64,000 nt of DNA from assembly GCF_042180575.1 (NCBI RefSeq), contig NZ_CP170094.1:1798001-1862000 (forward strand), written 5' to 3'. This DNA comes from Bernardetia sp042180575. GTDB taxonomy: Bacteria; Bacteroidota; Bacteroidia; Cytophagales; Bernardetiaceae. Below, piece after piece: positions 27,501 to 36,169 of this stretch; within the stretch, counting starts at the first letter, position 1; every line of letters starts with the position of its first letter. The notes beneath the pieces are model-generated. The model saw only the letters and a list, made by a program, of their open reading frames with translations, did not search any database and was not told the origin of the DNA. The translations under genes and the position numbers were made by a program.

Positions 27501-27916
27501 TCTCAAGAGATAATACTAAAAGTACTTATTCATTTATCGATAAAAATGTAGGAATAGAAAACAGAGAAGCCTATTACCGTCTGAAACAAATTGATACAGA
27601 CGGTACTTTTGCTTATTCTGACATCAAAAAAGTAAATTGGAGTATCAACAATTCTGAAAGTGAACCTATTTTTGTAGCTTATCCAAACCCATTTACAGAT
27701 ATTCTAACTCTTGAATTTGATTTAGAAAAACAAAAAAATATAGAAATTACTTTAATGGATATGGCAGGACGTACTATCAAAACTATTTCTCAATCTTTCT
27801 CAAAAGGGAGCAATAAATTAGAATTAAATAATCTTCAAAATTTAGCTCAAGGAAGTTATTTGATACAATTAAAAACCAATCTTACACACAAAACTTTTCA
27901 AGTTGTAAAAATGTAG
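24575..27916 (+). pseudogene. T9SS-secreted surface protein broken by two frameshifts
   Basis: Three pieces in different frames form one protein. The ATG at 24575 is followed by seven A; with six A the frame reads MKKLLLYIFLFLSFGIKAQ, a perfect signal peptide, and joins the 24579-25400 frame (VITAGSNENLVDGGG...). Near 25371-25380 one base is missing: restoring one T in the TTTT run gives RRFYNFNPPTVIGQEVD and joins the 25454-27916 frame. The restored protein has about 1113 residues: signal peptide, an unknown beta-rich N-terminal region, an FN3 domain, a P-domain-like segment (TFNVPAGTYTGINNLLVDI...GTWSLYIIDD) and a C-terminal T9SS type A sorting domain (AYPNPFTDILTLEF). The two errors cancel in length. 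Real decay, phase variation at the A7 tract, or sequencing error are all possible. Confidence 0.85.
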
Positions 27917-27964
27917 TTATTAAGAATATCTATTCTTGAAATAGTATTACAGGTATTTAAATAT

Positions 27965-28004
27965 AAGTCAGACAGTCTTTAGATTAGATTGTCTGACTTT
28001 TTTA
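27965..28004 (+). terminator. Terminator after the T9SS gene
   Basis: Perfect 10-bp arms AAGTCAGACA and TGTCTGACTT (15-base loop) followed by T-run, 48 bp after the stop codon. Confidence 0.85.
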
Positions 28005-28044
28005 TAGACTCTTATTTGAATATTTTTTTTTGTTGATCATTTTT

Positions 28045-28800
28045 CTATTTAATTTCTTTATACGAAAAAGGACTCATTATTTTTCCATTCTTAGGTACAA
28101 TTTCATAATACTTTGTTTGTGTGTTTTTCTCTCCGTCTATAAATAAATAGGTAACTGCTTGAAAACGAATAACACTATCTTTATCAAAAATAAAGTTGGT
28201 AGAGTAGTATTTTGGCTTATCAAAGTGAGGTTCTATTATGAAATTGGTATATATAGGTGTTGTTGCCGTTAAACAAAGTGTAGAATCAAGAAGACCAATT
28301 TGTAGATAATCTCCAAAACGATTTCCACCAAAACCAAATTTATTTCTTTCATCATCTAAAATTATCATATAGTAATGATAAAGTAGATTTTGATGAATGG
28401 AAAATATAGGTTTTGAACTTGATTTTGAATAGAAATATAGTTGTGAGTCTAAATCTTTTATTTTATAATAAGTAGAGTCTTTTGAACTTTGTACAAGCTG
28501 ACCAAGTAAAGTAGCCCAATCTAATGTTGCTATTTTATTTATTGAATCTAAAAAAACTCTATTTTCTCTAAATAGGTCTAGTATTTTTCTATCTCTTAGG
28601 TTATTTCCTTGATCTAAAATATTTTGTTCTATTTCGTATTCTGTCTTATCAAGAATTTCTTTATCATAATTCTTCAGAAGTTTTATACTTCTCAAAACAG
28701 CCTCATTTTCCTTTGAATCATCATTTCTAAGAAATAAAAATCCAATAAAAACGAATATTAATAACCAAAGAAAAATCAGTGTGCTTTTATTTTGCAACAT
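28045..28800 (-). CDS. Hypothetical membrane-anchored protein
   Basis: The 251-residue protein has one N-terminal membrane helix (about 7-24, STLIFLWLLIFVFIGFLFL) and a periplasmic, charged mixed helical/strand region with no Cys. It ends in a strand-rich part with aromatic residues. No known family is recognised. The gene starts 13 bp after the stop of the neighbouring unknown gene at 28814, so the two form an operon and may act together in the envelope. Confidence 0.65.
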   Translation of the reverse strand: MLQNKSTLIFLWLLIFVFIGFLFLRNDDSKENEAVLRSIKLLKNYDKEILDKTEYEIEQNILDQGNNLRDRKILDLFRENRVFLDSINKIATLDWATLLGQLVQSSKDSTYYKIKDLDSQLYFYSKSSSKPIFSIHQNLLYHYYMIILDDERNKFGFGGNRFGDYLQIGLLDSTLCLTATTPIYTNFIIEPHFDKPKYYSTNFIFDKDSVIRFQAVTYLFIDGEKNTQTKYYEIVPKNGKIMSPFSYKEIK

Positions 28801-28813
28801 TTTTGTAAAAATC

Positions 28814-29713
28814 TTAATGTTCTTTAAAAATTATATGTACTGACATAATCGTATCTCTACTACAACCAACAGGAAGCTTAATTTTAAATTTTTGCTCCCC
28901 TGTTCTGTATTCTTTTGGAATAATAATAAATCCATTTTTATCAAAACTCGTTGTGATATTTTCTGGATAAATTATACGAGATGTTTTATCAAAAGGAAAA
29001 GAAACAGATTCATATATGATATATTCGCTTTCTTTAGCATTTGTTTGTCTTGATGGACTTAGATAAGGAATTACTTTTGCCTCTTCTATTTTCAAACCAT
29101 AAGGAGCATAATAATTTTCTTTTGTGAGTAATTTTGCATCTTCATAATGCATTTTTGCAAGTTGCGCCTCAAAACGAGCATAATGAAAAACTCTCAAATA
29201 ATCATCTGTATCAAAATAAAAGTCATTGATTTGCTGGTCATTCATTCCATTTTCAAAAACGAAATCTTGATATTTTTTGGCGAAAATAGTATCTAGTTTT
29301 GAAACTTTGTCTATATAATCGTAAAAAGCAGTTACGACTTTTGGATTATTTATTTTTAAAGGCGAGTAATTTTTTTCATTTGCTTCGTCTGTGATTTTAT
29401 TATCGAAACAAATTTTAAGCGTTTCGAAGCACACTTCTCTTAGCTTTTCCAGTTTTAGTTCAAGTTCTGAATAGTTTTTTACTGCACATTTATCTCCTTG
29501 TTGAATTAATAAATTTTCTTTTGTGTTGTCCTCTAGGCGATATGATAAATGCAAGTAACTATCCCTCAGAAACATATTCTGCTCATAGCCTTTAATTAGA
29601 ATCATTTTTTCCTGATTGGTATATTTTTCTTTTATAAATTCACTATATCCAAAACCAGATAAGAGAATAAACAAGATAAAAATAGGCAAATGAGGCTTTT
29701 TGAGGTATTTCAT
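28814..29713 (-). CDS. Hypothetical membrane-anchored protein
   Basis: The 299-residue protein has a short N-terminal hydrophobic anchor (about 8-24, LPIFILFILLSGFGYSE) followed by a soluble, mostly helical region (about 30-215) and a C-terminal strand-rich part (SVSFPFDKTSRIIYPEN...FIIIPKEYRTGEQKFKIKLPVG). I recognise no family. It is the first gene of a two-gene minus-strand operon with 28045-28800. Downstream of uvrC, from which it is separated by a dispersed hairpin. Confidence 0.65.
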   Translation of the reverse strand: MKYLKKPHLPIFILFILLSGFGYSEFIKEKYTNQEKMILIKGYEQNMFLRDSYLHLSYRLEDNTKENLLIQQGDKCAVKNYSELELKLEKLREVCFETLKICFDNKITDEANEKNYSPLKINNPKVVTAFYDYIDKVSKLDTIFAKKYQDFVFENGMNDQQINDFYFDTDDYLRVFHYARFEAQLAKMHYEDAKLLTKENYYAPYGLKIEEAKVIPYLSPSRQTNAKESEYIIYESVSFPFDKTSRIIYPENITTSFDKNGFIIIPKEYRTGEQKFKIKLPVGCSRDTIMSVHIIFKEH

Positions 29714-29778
29714 GAAAATAGAATTTATTTTGAGATACTTCTATAACGTGAATTTGAGAATAATGATATAACCTTGCC

Positions 29779-29802
29779 GTTGTTGGTGTCCCCACCAACG
29801 AC
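29779..29802. repeat. Dispersed hairpin, GTTGTTGGTG family
   Basis: GTTGTTGGTG and CACCAACGAC form a stem around TCCC. Compared with 11302-11325 the stem bases co-vary (TCGGTG/CACCGA versus TTGGTG/CACCAA), and both are followed by a CCTCC tail, here reaching the uvrC stop. Confidence 0.8.
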
Positions 29803-29813
29803 ATAAACCTCCA

Positions 29814-31664
29814 TTAACTCAACAAATCAGGATTATTCTTAATATATTCTTTGATAAGACGAGTACGATTTGCACCAATCAATTCTTTCAATTCTTCATC
29901 AGAAGTAACTGCAATTTTTTTGATAGATTTATATTCTAAAAGAAGTTTTTCAATGGTTGCTCTTCCCACTCCTTTTACATTTTCTAATGGATTACGAAGG
30001 GCATTTTTACTTCTGACATCTCTATGAAAAGTAATAGCAAAACGGTGCGCTTCATCTCTCAAATGTTGAATGAGCTTTAAAGAAGGTGATTTTTTATTGA
30101 TATAAATTGGGTGTTGGTCTTCTGGATAAAAAACTTCTTCCAAACGCTTTGCAATTCCGACAATAGGAATCTTTCCATACAAATCTAAATCTTTCAAAGC
30201 CTGCGCTCCAAAACTCAACTGTCCTTTTCCACCATCGACAATTACCAAATTTGGCAAAGGCTGTTTTTCTTCTAAAAGCCTTCTATAACGACGATAAACC
30301 ACTTCATACATAGTCGCAAAATCGTTTGCCCCTTCTACTGTCTTGACGTGGTATTTTCTGTAATTTCTCTTTGAAGGTTTTCCATTCATAAAACAAACCA
30401 TCGAAGAAACAGGATTTGTACCTTGCAAATTAGAGTTATCAAAACATTCGACGTGCATTGGCAATTCTTTCAATCCCAAATCTTTTTGAAGTGCTTCGAT
30501 AGCAAAAAGTCCTTTTTCTTGTTTCTTTTCTGCAAAATCTAATTTTTTTCGTAGTCTTTCTTTTTTAAAGTAACCTACATTTTTGAGTGATAAATCTAAT
30601 AACTTTCTTAAATCTCCAATTTTTGGATTAATAACTTCTACTTTTGGCAAAGGAACTTCTGCCGAAATATTACTCACAATTCGCTGTGCTTCACTTCCAA
30701 AACGCTGCCTAAATTCTACGGCTACCATTGGTAAAATATCTTCTGGAGTTTCTTCAAGACGTTTTTTGTAGGATTCATTGGCTGTATAAACAATACTTCC
30801 ATCTTCAATTTTGAGATAATTTACATAAACTGTCGCTTCATCATCTAAAAGAGCAATTACTTCTGTATCCGAAATATTCGGATTTGTGATAAGTGACTTA
30901 CTTTGGTAAGTATGAAGAGCTTCCCATTTTTCTTTTGCTTTTTGGGCTTCTTCAAATTCCATTTTTTCGGCTGCTGTTTTCATTTTTGTTTTGAAATATT
31001 CCTTTGCTCGGCTTGTTTTTCCTGCCAAAATATTTCTAATCTGTTCAATATCTTTCAAATACTCCTCTTCTTCTTGCAAACCTTCACAAGGTCCTTTGCA
31101 GTTTTTGATGTGATATTCTAAACAAACCTTATATTTTCCTGCTTTTACATTTTCTTCACTCAAGTTGAAATAACAAGTTCGGAGTGTATATAATTTTTTG
31201 ATAAGTTCGTTGAGTGCATATAGTGTTTTTCCATTTGTGTAAGGACCATAATTCGTTCCTTGATTTTTATTCGGATTTCTAGTTGTAAAAACTCTAGGAA
31301 AAGGCTCATCTGTAATGCAGATATAAGGATATGATTTTCCATCCTTTAATAAAATATTATATTTTGGTTGGTGCGCCTTTATCAAATTATTTTCCAAAAG
31401 CAGCGCATCGGCTTCACTATCGACAATCGTAATTTCTACATTTCGGATTTCACGTACAAGCTGCCGAGTTTTTCGGTCGTATTGGTGCGATTTAGTAAAA
31501 TAACTAGACACTCGTTTTCTAAGCTCCTTTGCTTTTCCTACATAAATTATTTCATTATTCTCGTCTTTATATTTATAAATCCCTGGTTGGCGTGGAATAT
31601 TTCGGATTACATCTTTCAAATGCTCTCTTAATTCTTCTTTATTTTTTGGAGTTGATTGGCTCAT
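29814..31664 (-). CDS. uvrC: UvrABC system protein C
   Basis: The 616-residue protein has an N-terminal GIY-YIG nuclease domain (RQPGIYKYKDENNEIIYVGKAKELRKRVSSYF), a Cys-rich segment (CYFNLSEEN...CKGPCEGL), a UVR motif (KEYFKTKMKTAAEKMEFEEAQKAK), the RNase H-like C-terminal nuclease (HVECFDNSNLQGTNPVSSMV, LVIVDGGKGQL) and a helix-hairpin-helix end (VKGVGRATIEKLL). With UvrA and UvrB it makes the dual incisions of nucleotide excision repair. Length is normal. Upstream at 31712-31719 a minus-strand TATTTTTG box could be its promoter. Confidence 0.97.
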   Translation of the reverse strand: MSQSTPKNKEELREHLKDVIRNIPRQPGIYKYKDENNEIIYVGKAKELRKRVSSYFTKSHQYDRKTRQLVREIRNVEITIVDSEADALLLENNLIKAHQPKYNILLKDGKSYPYICITDEPFPRVFTTRNPNKNQGTNYGPYTNGKTLYALNELIKKLYTLRTCYFNLSEENVKAGKYKVCLEYHIKNCKGPCEGLQEEEEYLKDIEQIRNILAGKTSRAKEYFKTKMKTAAEKMEFEEAQKAKEKWEALHTYQSKSLITNPNISDTEVIALLDDEATVYVNYLKIEDGSIVYTANESYKKRLEETPEDILPMVAVEFRQRFGSEAQRIVSNISAEVPLPKVEVINPKIGDLRKLLDLSLKNVGYFKKERLRKKLDFAEKKQEKGLFAIEALQKDLGLKELPMHVECFDNSNLQGTNPVSSMVCFMNGKPSKRNYRKYHVKTVEGANDFATMYEVVYRRYRRLLEEKQPLPNLVIVDGGKGQLSFGAQALKDLDLYGKIPIVGIAKRLEEVFYPEDQHPIYINKKSPSLKLIQHLRDEAHRFAITFHRDVRSKNALRNPLENVKGVGRATIEKLLLEYKSIKKIAVTSDEELKELIGANRTRLIKEYIKNNPDLLS

Positions 31665-31988
31665 AATTTTCTATCAAAAATTCCTTATTTATTTTGCTTT
31701 TTATTCTAACTCAAAAATAACGGTTTTGTCTTTTTGTAGCTAAATCTATTTCAAATTTTTAGTTCAAAATAAGAAATATGATTTTTTAATGAAAACATTT
31801 TAAATTTACTTTCTTCCTTTCCAGTTCACCAAGGCAATAATTCAATAAAATCTTCAAAAAATTAAAAAAACACATACTTAAAATTGTATGATTCATTTTT
31901 TTTTTTTACATTTGAAACTATATACTTATTTTTTTTATAAAAAAAGTGTTTATTTATATTTAATACTTTTCAAGTAACTACATTTTCC
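31665..31988. other. Divergent intergenic region uvrC / lipoprotein
   Basis: This 324-bp A/T-rich region holds the start regions of two divergent genes and long T-runs. A minus-strand TATTTTTG (31712-31719) matches the TAnnTTTG box. No RNA gene or repeat was seen. Confidence 0.4.
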
Positions 31989-32474
31989 ATGAAGTATTCA
32001 TTTTATTTTTTGATGTTTTTTTTATCAATAGGATTATTTTCTTGTTTAGATAACAAAGAAGATATTACACAAGAAACAGTTGTTTTACCTTTCTTAAAAA
32101 AGCAAGCTATTAGTAGCGAAAAACTCCCTACCAAAATTACAAATAGGAAAGAACTAGAAACAGTTCTTAATTTTCATTATAAAAAAATCTTTTCTAAAAT
32201 CCCAGCACAAGATTTAGCTGCTTTTATAGAAACAGTTGAGTATAATGAAAGAGGAATTACAACTTTTCGTTTTGATTATTTAAAAAAGAATGTTTCTGAA
32301 GAAGATTTGAGAATTATTTATGAAACTCTGTTTATTATGAAAAAGAAAAGTGCAGAAACCATAAAGGGGAGAGGGTGGAATTTTTATGAATGTCCTTTTG
32401 TAGGTTATAGGTGTTATGGTCCAGGAAGTTGTTTGAAAGCTGATGGGGATTGGATATGTACTTGTAATTGTTAG
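31989..32474 (+). CDS. Lipoprotein with cysteine-rich C-terminus
   Basis: The 161-residue protein begins with a lipoprotein signal (SIGLFSC, lipobox Cys about residue 19) and has a helical middle. Its last about 30 residues hold six Cys (YECPFVGYRC, GPGSC, GDWICTCNC), suggesting a compact disulfide-rich or metal-binding tail. I do not recognise the family. Possible roles range from a surface adhesin-like tail to a secreted peptide precursor; none is supported beyond the composition. It has its own terminator hairpin and is monocistronic. Confidence 0.65.
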   Translation: MKYSFYFLMFFLSIGLFSCLDNKEDITQETVVLPFLKKQAISSEKLPTKITNRKELETVLNFHYKKIFSKIPAQDLAAFIETVEYNERGITTFRFDYLKKNVSEEDLRIIYETLFIMKKKSAETIKGRGWNFYECPFVGYRCYGPGSCLKADGDWICTCNC

Positions 32475-32490
32475 TTTTAACTTTCTCTTG

Positions 32491-32530
32491 AAAAAAACAC
32501 AATGAATTTTATATTTCATTGTGTTTTTTT
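32491..32530. terminator. Bidirectional terminator
   Basis: Perfect 16-bp arms, AAAAAAACACAATGAA and TTCATTGTGTTTTTTT with an 8-base loop, lie between the convergent lipoprotein and 32539 genes; A- and T-runs allow both directions. Confidence 0.9.
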
Positions 32531-32538
32531 GAATATTT

Positions 32539-33246
32539 TTAAGACAACAAAAGTTTCTTACCATATTTTTTATCTAGTTCTGTAAAAGCAATTTGCCTTT
32601 TAGACGAAGATTTAGAAACTCTTACTTTTGCAGCCATTTTTTCATATTCTTTAATAAGCGTGCGTTCTTCTTGTGGCTCAAAGAAATAAATATAACCTGC
32701 CGACATTCCTTTTAGTGTATCTTCTTCATCGTTCAAATCAATAAAATCTCCCAAAAAAGGTACAAAACGAAAAAACATCAAAAAATTCATATTGATAGGA
32801 TTTTTATCTATTGTATCAGCAAGTGTTTTGTCTATAATCGCTATTTCTTGTCCTTCATTTACTCCCAAAACATCATCAAAATAAATAATTCCTTCTTCTA
32901 CATCTACATCAATGATTCTAAAAAGAGAAGTATAAGAGTTTTCAAAAGAGGGAACAAATTTATTTAGCAAAGCAATTTCTTCAGCTTCTTTTTGTTCTTC
33001 TAAAAAAATCTGATATGCTTTATACTTATTTACTCGTTGTTCTAAAAGTACATAATCTGTAAAACAGTTGCGATGAGCATTGGTCTCAAAATTTATTTTT
33101 GTAGTATTTTCTTTATTGTTGATACTTCCAAAAGCAGGAATAGCTTCTTGCACAAAATATCCATTATAAGCATCAAAAACAGCTTGAAGACTTTTTCTCA
33201 TGTCATCTGCAAACGTTTTATAATAATTGAGTGTGTAATTTTCCAT
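32539..33246 (-). CDS. Conserved hypothetical protein
   Basis: The 235-residue cytoplasmic protein has no signal peptide. Features are a helical N-terminus, an RIIDVDVEEGIIYFDDVLGVNEGQEIAI strand region, a NPINMNFLMFFRFVPFLGDFIDLN segment and a basic C-terminus (KVRVSKSSSKRQ). The family is not recognised. It is divergent from recA across the triplicated repeat block but does not itself share that arrangement on its strand. Confidence 0.6.
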   Translation of the reverse strand: MENYTLNYYKTFADDMRKSLQAVFDAYNGYFVQEAIPAFGSINNKENTTKINFETNAHRNCFTDYVLLEQRVNKYKAYQIFLEEQKEAEEIALLNKFVPSFENSYTSLFRIIDVDVEEGIIYFDDVLGVNEGQEIAIIDKTLADTIDKNPINMNFLMFFRFVPFLGDFIDLNDEEDTLKGMSAGYIYFFEPQEERTLIKEYEKMAAKVRVSKSSSKRQIAFTELDKKYGKKLLLS

Positions 33247-33392
33247 AATTTCTATATAATTTTTACTTCTGTAAACGTGTAATTCAGTTTTATTAGATTA
33301 AAATAATAAGCCTACAAAAGTACAAAAAATAATAGCGATACAGATTTGATAGGATTTATAAAAACTCAAAAAAAGTAAATTATTTTTTAGTT

Positions 33393-33426
33393 CGTAAATC
33401 CCTTACGTTCTGCACTCTTAATTTTG
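33393..33426 (+). promoter_or_regulatory. recA upstream unit 1: inverted repeat plus promoter box
   Basis: CGTAA-N5-TTACG (33393-33407) is followed 11 bp later by TAATTTTG (33419-33426), matching the TAnnTTTG -7 box. The inverted repeat occupies the place of a -33 box. Confidence 0.7.
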
Positions 33427-33498
33427 TAGTATCCTTAAAAGAAAAGGTAGCTGATACTTTCCAAAATGTCAGAAAAAAAATCAAATTAATTTTTAGTT

Positions 33499-33532
33499 CG
33501 TAAATCCCTTACGTTCTACTCTCTTAATTTTG
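33499..33532 (+). promoter_or_regulatory. recA upstream unit 2
   Basis: CGTAA-N5-TTACG (33499-33513) and TAATTTTG (33525-33532), same spacing as unit 1. Confidence 0.7.
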
Positions 33533-33625
33533 TAATATCCTTAAAAGAAGAAGGAATATAACAGATATTTTTAGTGTCAAGAAGAATAGAAAAATTTAAA
33601 AAAAAAGTAAATTATTTTTTTACTA

Positions 33626-33659
33626 CGTAAATCCCTTACGTTCTGCACTCTTAATTTTG
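33626..33659 (+). promoter_or_regulatory. recA upstream unit 3 (proximal)
   Basis: CGTAA-N5-TTACG (33626-33640; extended to ACGTAA/TTACGT) and TAATTTTG (33652-33659), 104 bp before the recA ATG. Confidence 0.7.
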
Positions 33660-33762
33660 TAGTATCCTTAAAAGGAAAAAGTGTAAAAAACAGTTTTAGT
33701 AACTGCAAAAAAACACAAATTAGTTTAGTAAATCATTTATCACTCTTATATATATTTCAATT

Positions 33763-34917
33763 ATGGCAAAAGGAGCCGACGACCAAAAAAAGAAACTAGA
33801 AGCACTAAAAGTAACTTTAGCAAAGCTTGACAAAACGTATGGAAAAGGTACAGTTATGAAACTGACCGATGATAATGTAGTAGATATTCCAAGCATCTCA
33901 ACAGGTTCTTTAGGGCTTGATATTGCTCTAGGAATTGGAGGATTACCTCGTGGTAGAGTAGTAGAAATTTATGGTCCAGAATCTTCTGGTAAAACTACAC
34001 TTACTCTTCATGCTATTGCAGAAGCCCAAAAACAAGGTGGTTTGGCTGCTTTTATTGATGCAGAACACGCATTTGATAGAGTGTATGCTCAAAATTTAGG
34101 TGTAGATTTGGATAATCTTCTTATCTCTCAACCTGATAATGGTGAGCAAGCCTTAGAAATTGCCGAACAGCTTATTCGTTCAACAGCGATTGATATTGTA
34201 GTAATTGACTCTGTCGCTGCTCTTGTACCAAAGGCAGAATTAGAAGGCGACATGGGAGATTCTAAAATGGGTCTGCAAGCACGACTTATGTCTCAAGCTC
34301 TTCGTAAACTGACAGGTGTAATTAGCAAAACACAATGTACTTGTATTTTTATTAACCAACTTCGTGATAAGATTGGTGTCATGTTCGGTAGCCCTGAAAC
34401 AACAACTGGTGGTAATGCACTCAAGTTTTACTCTTCTGTTCGTTTGGATATTCGCCGTATTGGAGCAATCAAAGATGGCGACAAAATCACAGGTAACCGT
34501 ACTCGTGTGAGTGTTAAGAAAAATAAATTAGCTCCTCCTTTCAAACAAGTTGAGTTTGATATTATGTATGGACGAGGAATTTCTAAAGCTGGCGAAATCT
34601 TGGATTTAGCTGTTGATTTGGATATTGTAAAAAAATCGGGTTCTTGGTACTCTTATGGAGATAACAAACTCGGACAAGGTCGTGATTCTGTAAAAGCTCT
34701 TATCGAAGAAGATGAAGTGCTAATGACAGACCTTGAAGGACAACTTCGTGAACTTGATAAAGCTGCTATTGCAGCCGAAAAAGACGGAAAATCTTCTAAA
34801 TCTAAAGGTAAAAAAGCAGAAAAAGCAATAACTGCAACTGCTGATGCCGAAAGTGAAGACGAAGACAACGACGAAGATTTTGTCTTTGAAGACGAAGAAT
34901 TAGAAGATGAAAAATAA
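33763..34917 (+). CDS. recA: RecA recombinase
   Basis: The 384-residue protein is a complete RecA: Walker A GPESSGKTTLTLHA, the MAW motif region GSLGLDIALGIGGLPRGRVVEIYG, Walker B IVVIDSVAALVPKAE, L1/L2 regions (GDMGDSKMGLQARLMSQ, INQLRDKIGVMFGSPETTTGGNALKFY) and a long acidic C-terminal tail (DEDNDEDFVFEDEELEDE). It forms filaments on single-stranded DNA for strand exchange and SOS induction. Expression is likely driven by the three repeated promoter units upstream. Followed by a strong terminator. Confidence 0.98.
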   Translation: MAKGADDQKKKLEALKVTLAKLDKTYGKGTVMKLTDDNVVDIPSISTGSLGLDIALGIGGLPRGRVVEIYGPESSGKTTLTLHAIAEAQKQGGLAAFIDAEHAFDRVYAQNLGVDLDNLLISQPDNGEQALEIAEQLIRSTAIDIVVIDSVAALVPKAELEGDMGDSKMGLQARLMSQALRKLTGVISKTQCTCIFINQLRDKIGVMFGSPETTTGGNALKFYSSVRLDIRRIGAIKDGDKITGNRTRVSVKKNKLAPPFKQVEFDIMYGRGISKAGEILDLAVDLDIVKKSGSWYSYGDNKLGQGRDSVKALIEEDEVLMTDLEGQLRELDKAAIAAEKDGKSSKSKGKKAEKAITATADAESEDEDNDEDFVFEDEELEDEK

Positions 34918-34972
34918 TTTCTATCTAATTCGCTTAAAAATGGATTTACTTCATCTATTTGTTTGATATATC

Positions 34973-35007
34973 AAAAGACCTTCTGCATTGTGGAAGGTCT
35001 TTTTTTG
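34973..35007 (+). terminator. recA terminator
   Basis: AAAAGACCTTC and GAAGGTCTTTT (9-base loop) with T-run. The same stem sequence occurs at 36125-36157. Confidence 0.9.
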
Positions 35008-35089
35008 ATACATTTACATTTATAAGGTAAATTTTGTAGATTCACAAATCTTAGATTTTAAATAATAATTATCCCTAATAAACTATCCT

Positions 35090-36103
35090 ATGCAAAACAC
35101 AATTAATAAAAAACCACCTACTCAAATGCGTGAAATCATGACTCAAATGGTTTCTTCAAGATGTTTGAGTGTTGCAGCCGAATTAGGCATTGCTGATTTA
35201 GTTGCTAATCAAGCCAAATCTACAACTCAATTAAGTCAAGAATTAAATGTAAATGAAAATGCTCTATATCGTTTAATCAGAGTTTTGGCTGTACAAGGGA
35301 TTTTTGAACTTGATGAAAATCTTATGGTTTCTAATAATGATGTTTCTTATTTTTTGCGAGAAGAAGCAGATGGTTCTCAACGAAATTTTGCACGAATGAT
35401 GGGAAGTCCTTGGATGTGGAAAGTTTTTAATGATTTAGAACACTCTATTGCTACAGGAGATTCAGCTTCTGAAAAAGCCATGGGATTTGAAAATCTATTT
35501 GAGTTTTTTAAAAAAGGTAGTCCAAAAGATGGAAAAATATTTAGTCAAGCTATGTCTAGTTTTTCGTACGCTTTTGATGAGCCTTTGGTAAATGCATACA
35601 ATTTTAGTAAATATAAAAATGTGATAGATTTGGGAGGAGCTGAAGGACAGTTACTCAAAGTAATCAAAAAACATTATCCTGCTATTCAACCAATTTTATT
35701 TGATTTGCCTCACGCCATCGAACAAGCAAAACAAAATGATACTAATGGAATTTTGGAATATGCAAAAGGAGATTTTTTTAATTCTATTCCTGCTGATATA
35801 GATTGTTATGTAATCAAATATGTATTGCACAACTGGAATGATGAAGATTGTATCAAAATTCTCAAAAAATGTAGAGAAGCAATTCCTTCAAACGGACGTT
35901 TGTTAATTATGGATATGGTAATAAAAGAAGACGAAGCACAAGTTTTTGAAAAGTCATTAGATATTGTAATGTTGTTACTTTTGGGAGCAAAAGAACGCAC
36001 CAAAGAAGAATTTGAAGATATACTAACTAAAGCAGGTTTTAAATTAAATGCTGTTTTTCCTACTAAAAGCCCTCTTAGTATTATTGAAGCAATTCCTGCG
36101 TAA
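35090..36103 (+). CDS. SAM-dependent O-methyltransferase, plant-type dimerisation domain
   Basis: The 337-residue protein has an N-terminal winged-helix dimerisation domain (RCLSVAAELGIADLVAN, LNVNENALYRLIRVLAVQGIFE) and a C-terminal Rossmann methyltransferase with SAM-binding VIDLGGAEGQLLKVI and the catalytic-type YVIKYVLHNWNDEDCIKIL. This architecture is that of the acetylserotonin/hydroxyindole and small-molecule O-methyltransferases (methyltransf_2). The substrate is unknown; such enzymes often modify secondary metabolites or quinone-like phenols. Monocistronic with its own terminator. Confidence 0.88.
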   Translation: MQNTINKKPPTQMREIMTQMVSSRCLSVAAELGIADLVANQAKSTTQLSQELNVNENALYRLIRVLAVQGIFELDENLMVSNNDVSYFLREEADGSQRNFARMMGSPWMWKVFNDLEHSIATGDSASEKAMGFENLFEFFKKGSPKDGKIFSQAMSSFSYAFDEPLVNAYNFSKYKNVIDLGGAEGQLLKVIKKHYPAIQPILFDLPHAIEQAKQNDTNGILEYAKGDFFNSIPADIDCYVIKYVLHNWNDEDCIKILKKCREAIPSNGRLLIMDMVIKEDEAQVFEKSLDIVMLLLLGAKERTKEEFEDILTKAGFKLNAVFPTKSPLSIIEAIPA

Positions 36104-36124
36104 AAGATTTTGATTTTTTTGTAG

Positions 36125-36160
36125 AAAAGACCTTCTATTTTTTTTGGAAGGTCTTTTTTG
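36125..36160. terminator. Bidirectional terminator between methyltransferase and TamL
   Basis: AAAAGACCTTC and GAAGGTCTTTT, the same arms as the recA terminator, lie between convergent genes. Confidence 0.85.
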
Positions 36161-36169
36161 TTTTTTAGA

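Larger units (their letters stand above)
33371..33680 (+). repeat. Three tandem copies of an approximately 85-bp regulatory repeat upstream of recA
   Basis: Copies begin near 33373, 33482 and 33606 (copy spacing 106 and 127 bp, with diverged spacers). Each reads A-rich, TTATTTTTTAG, CGTAA-ATCCC-TTACG, GTTCTGCACTC, TAATTTTGTAGTATCC and TTAAAAG. Copies 1 and 3 are nearly identical; copy 2 has a short deletion around GCAC. All three point toward recA. Confidence 0.95.

Noticed and set aside
33371..33680. Possible CRISPR array or tandem small RNAs upstream of recA
   Set aside because: Only three copies, long diverged units, unequal spacing (106 and 127 bp) and no cas genes; the promoter box and palindrome explain the repeat better.
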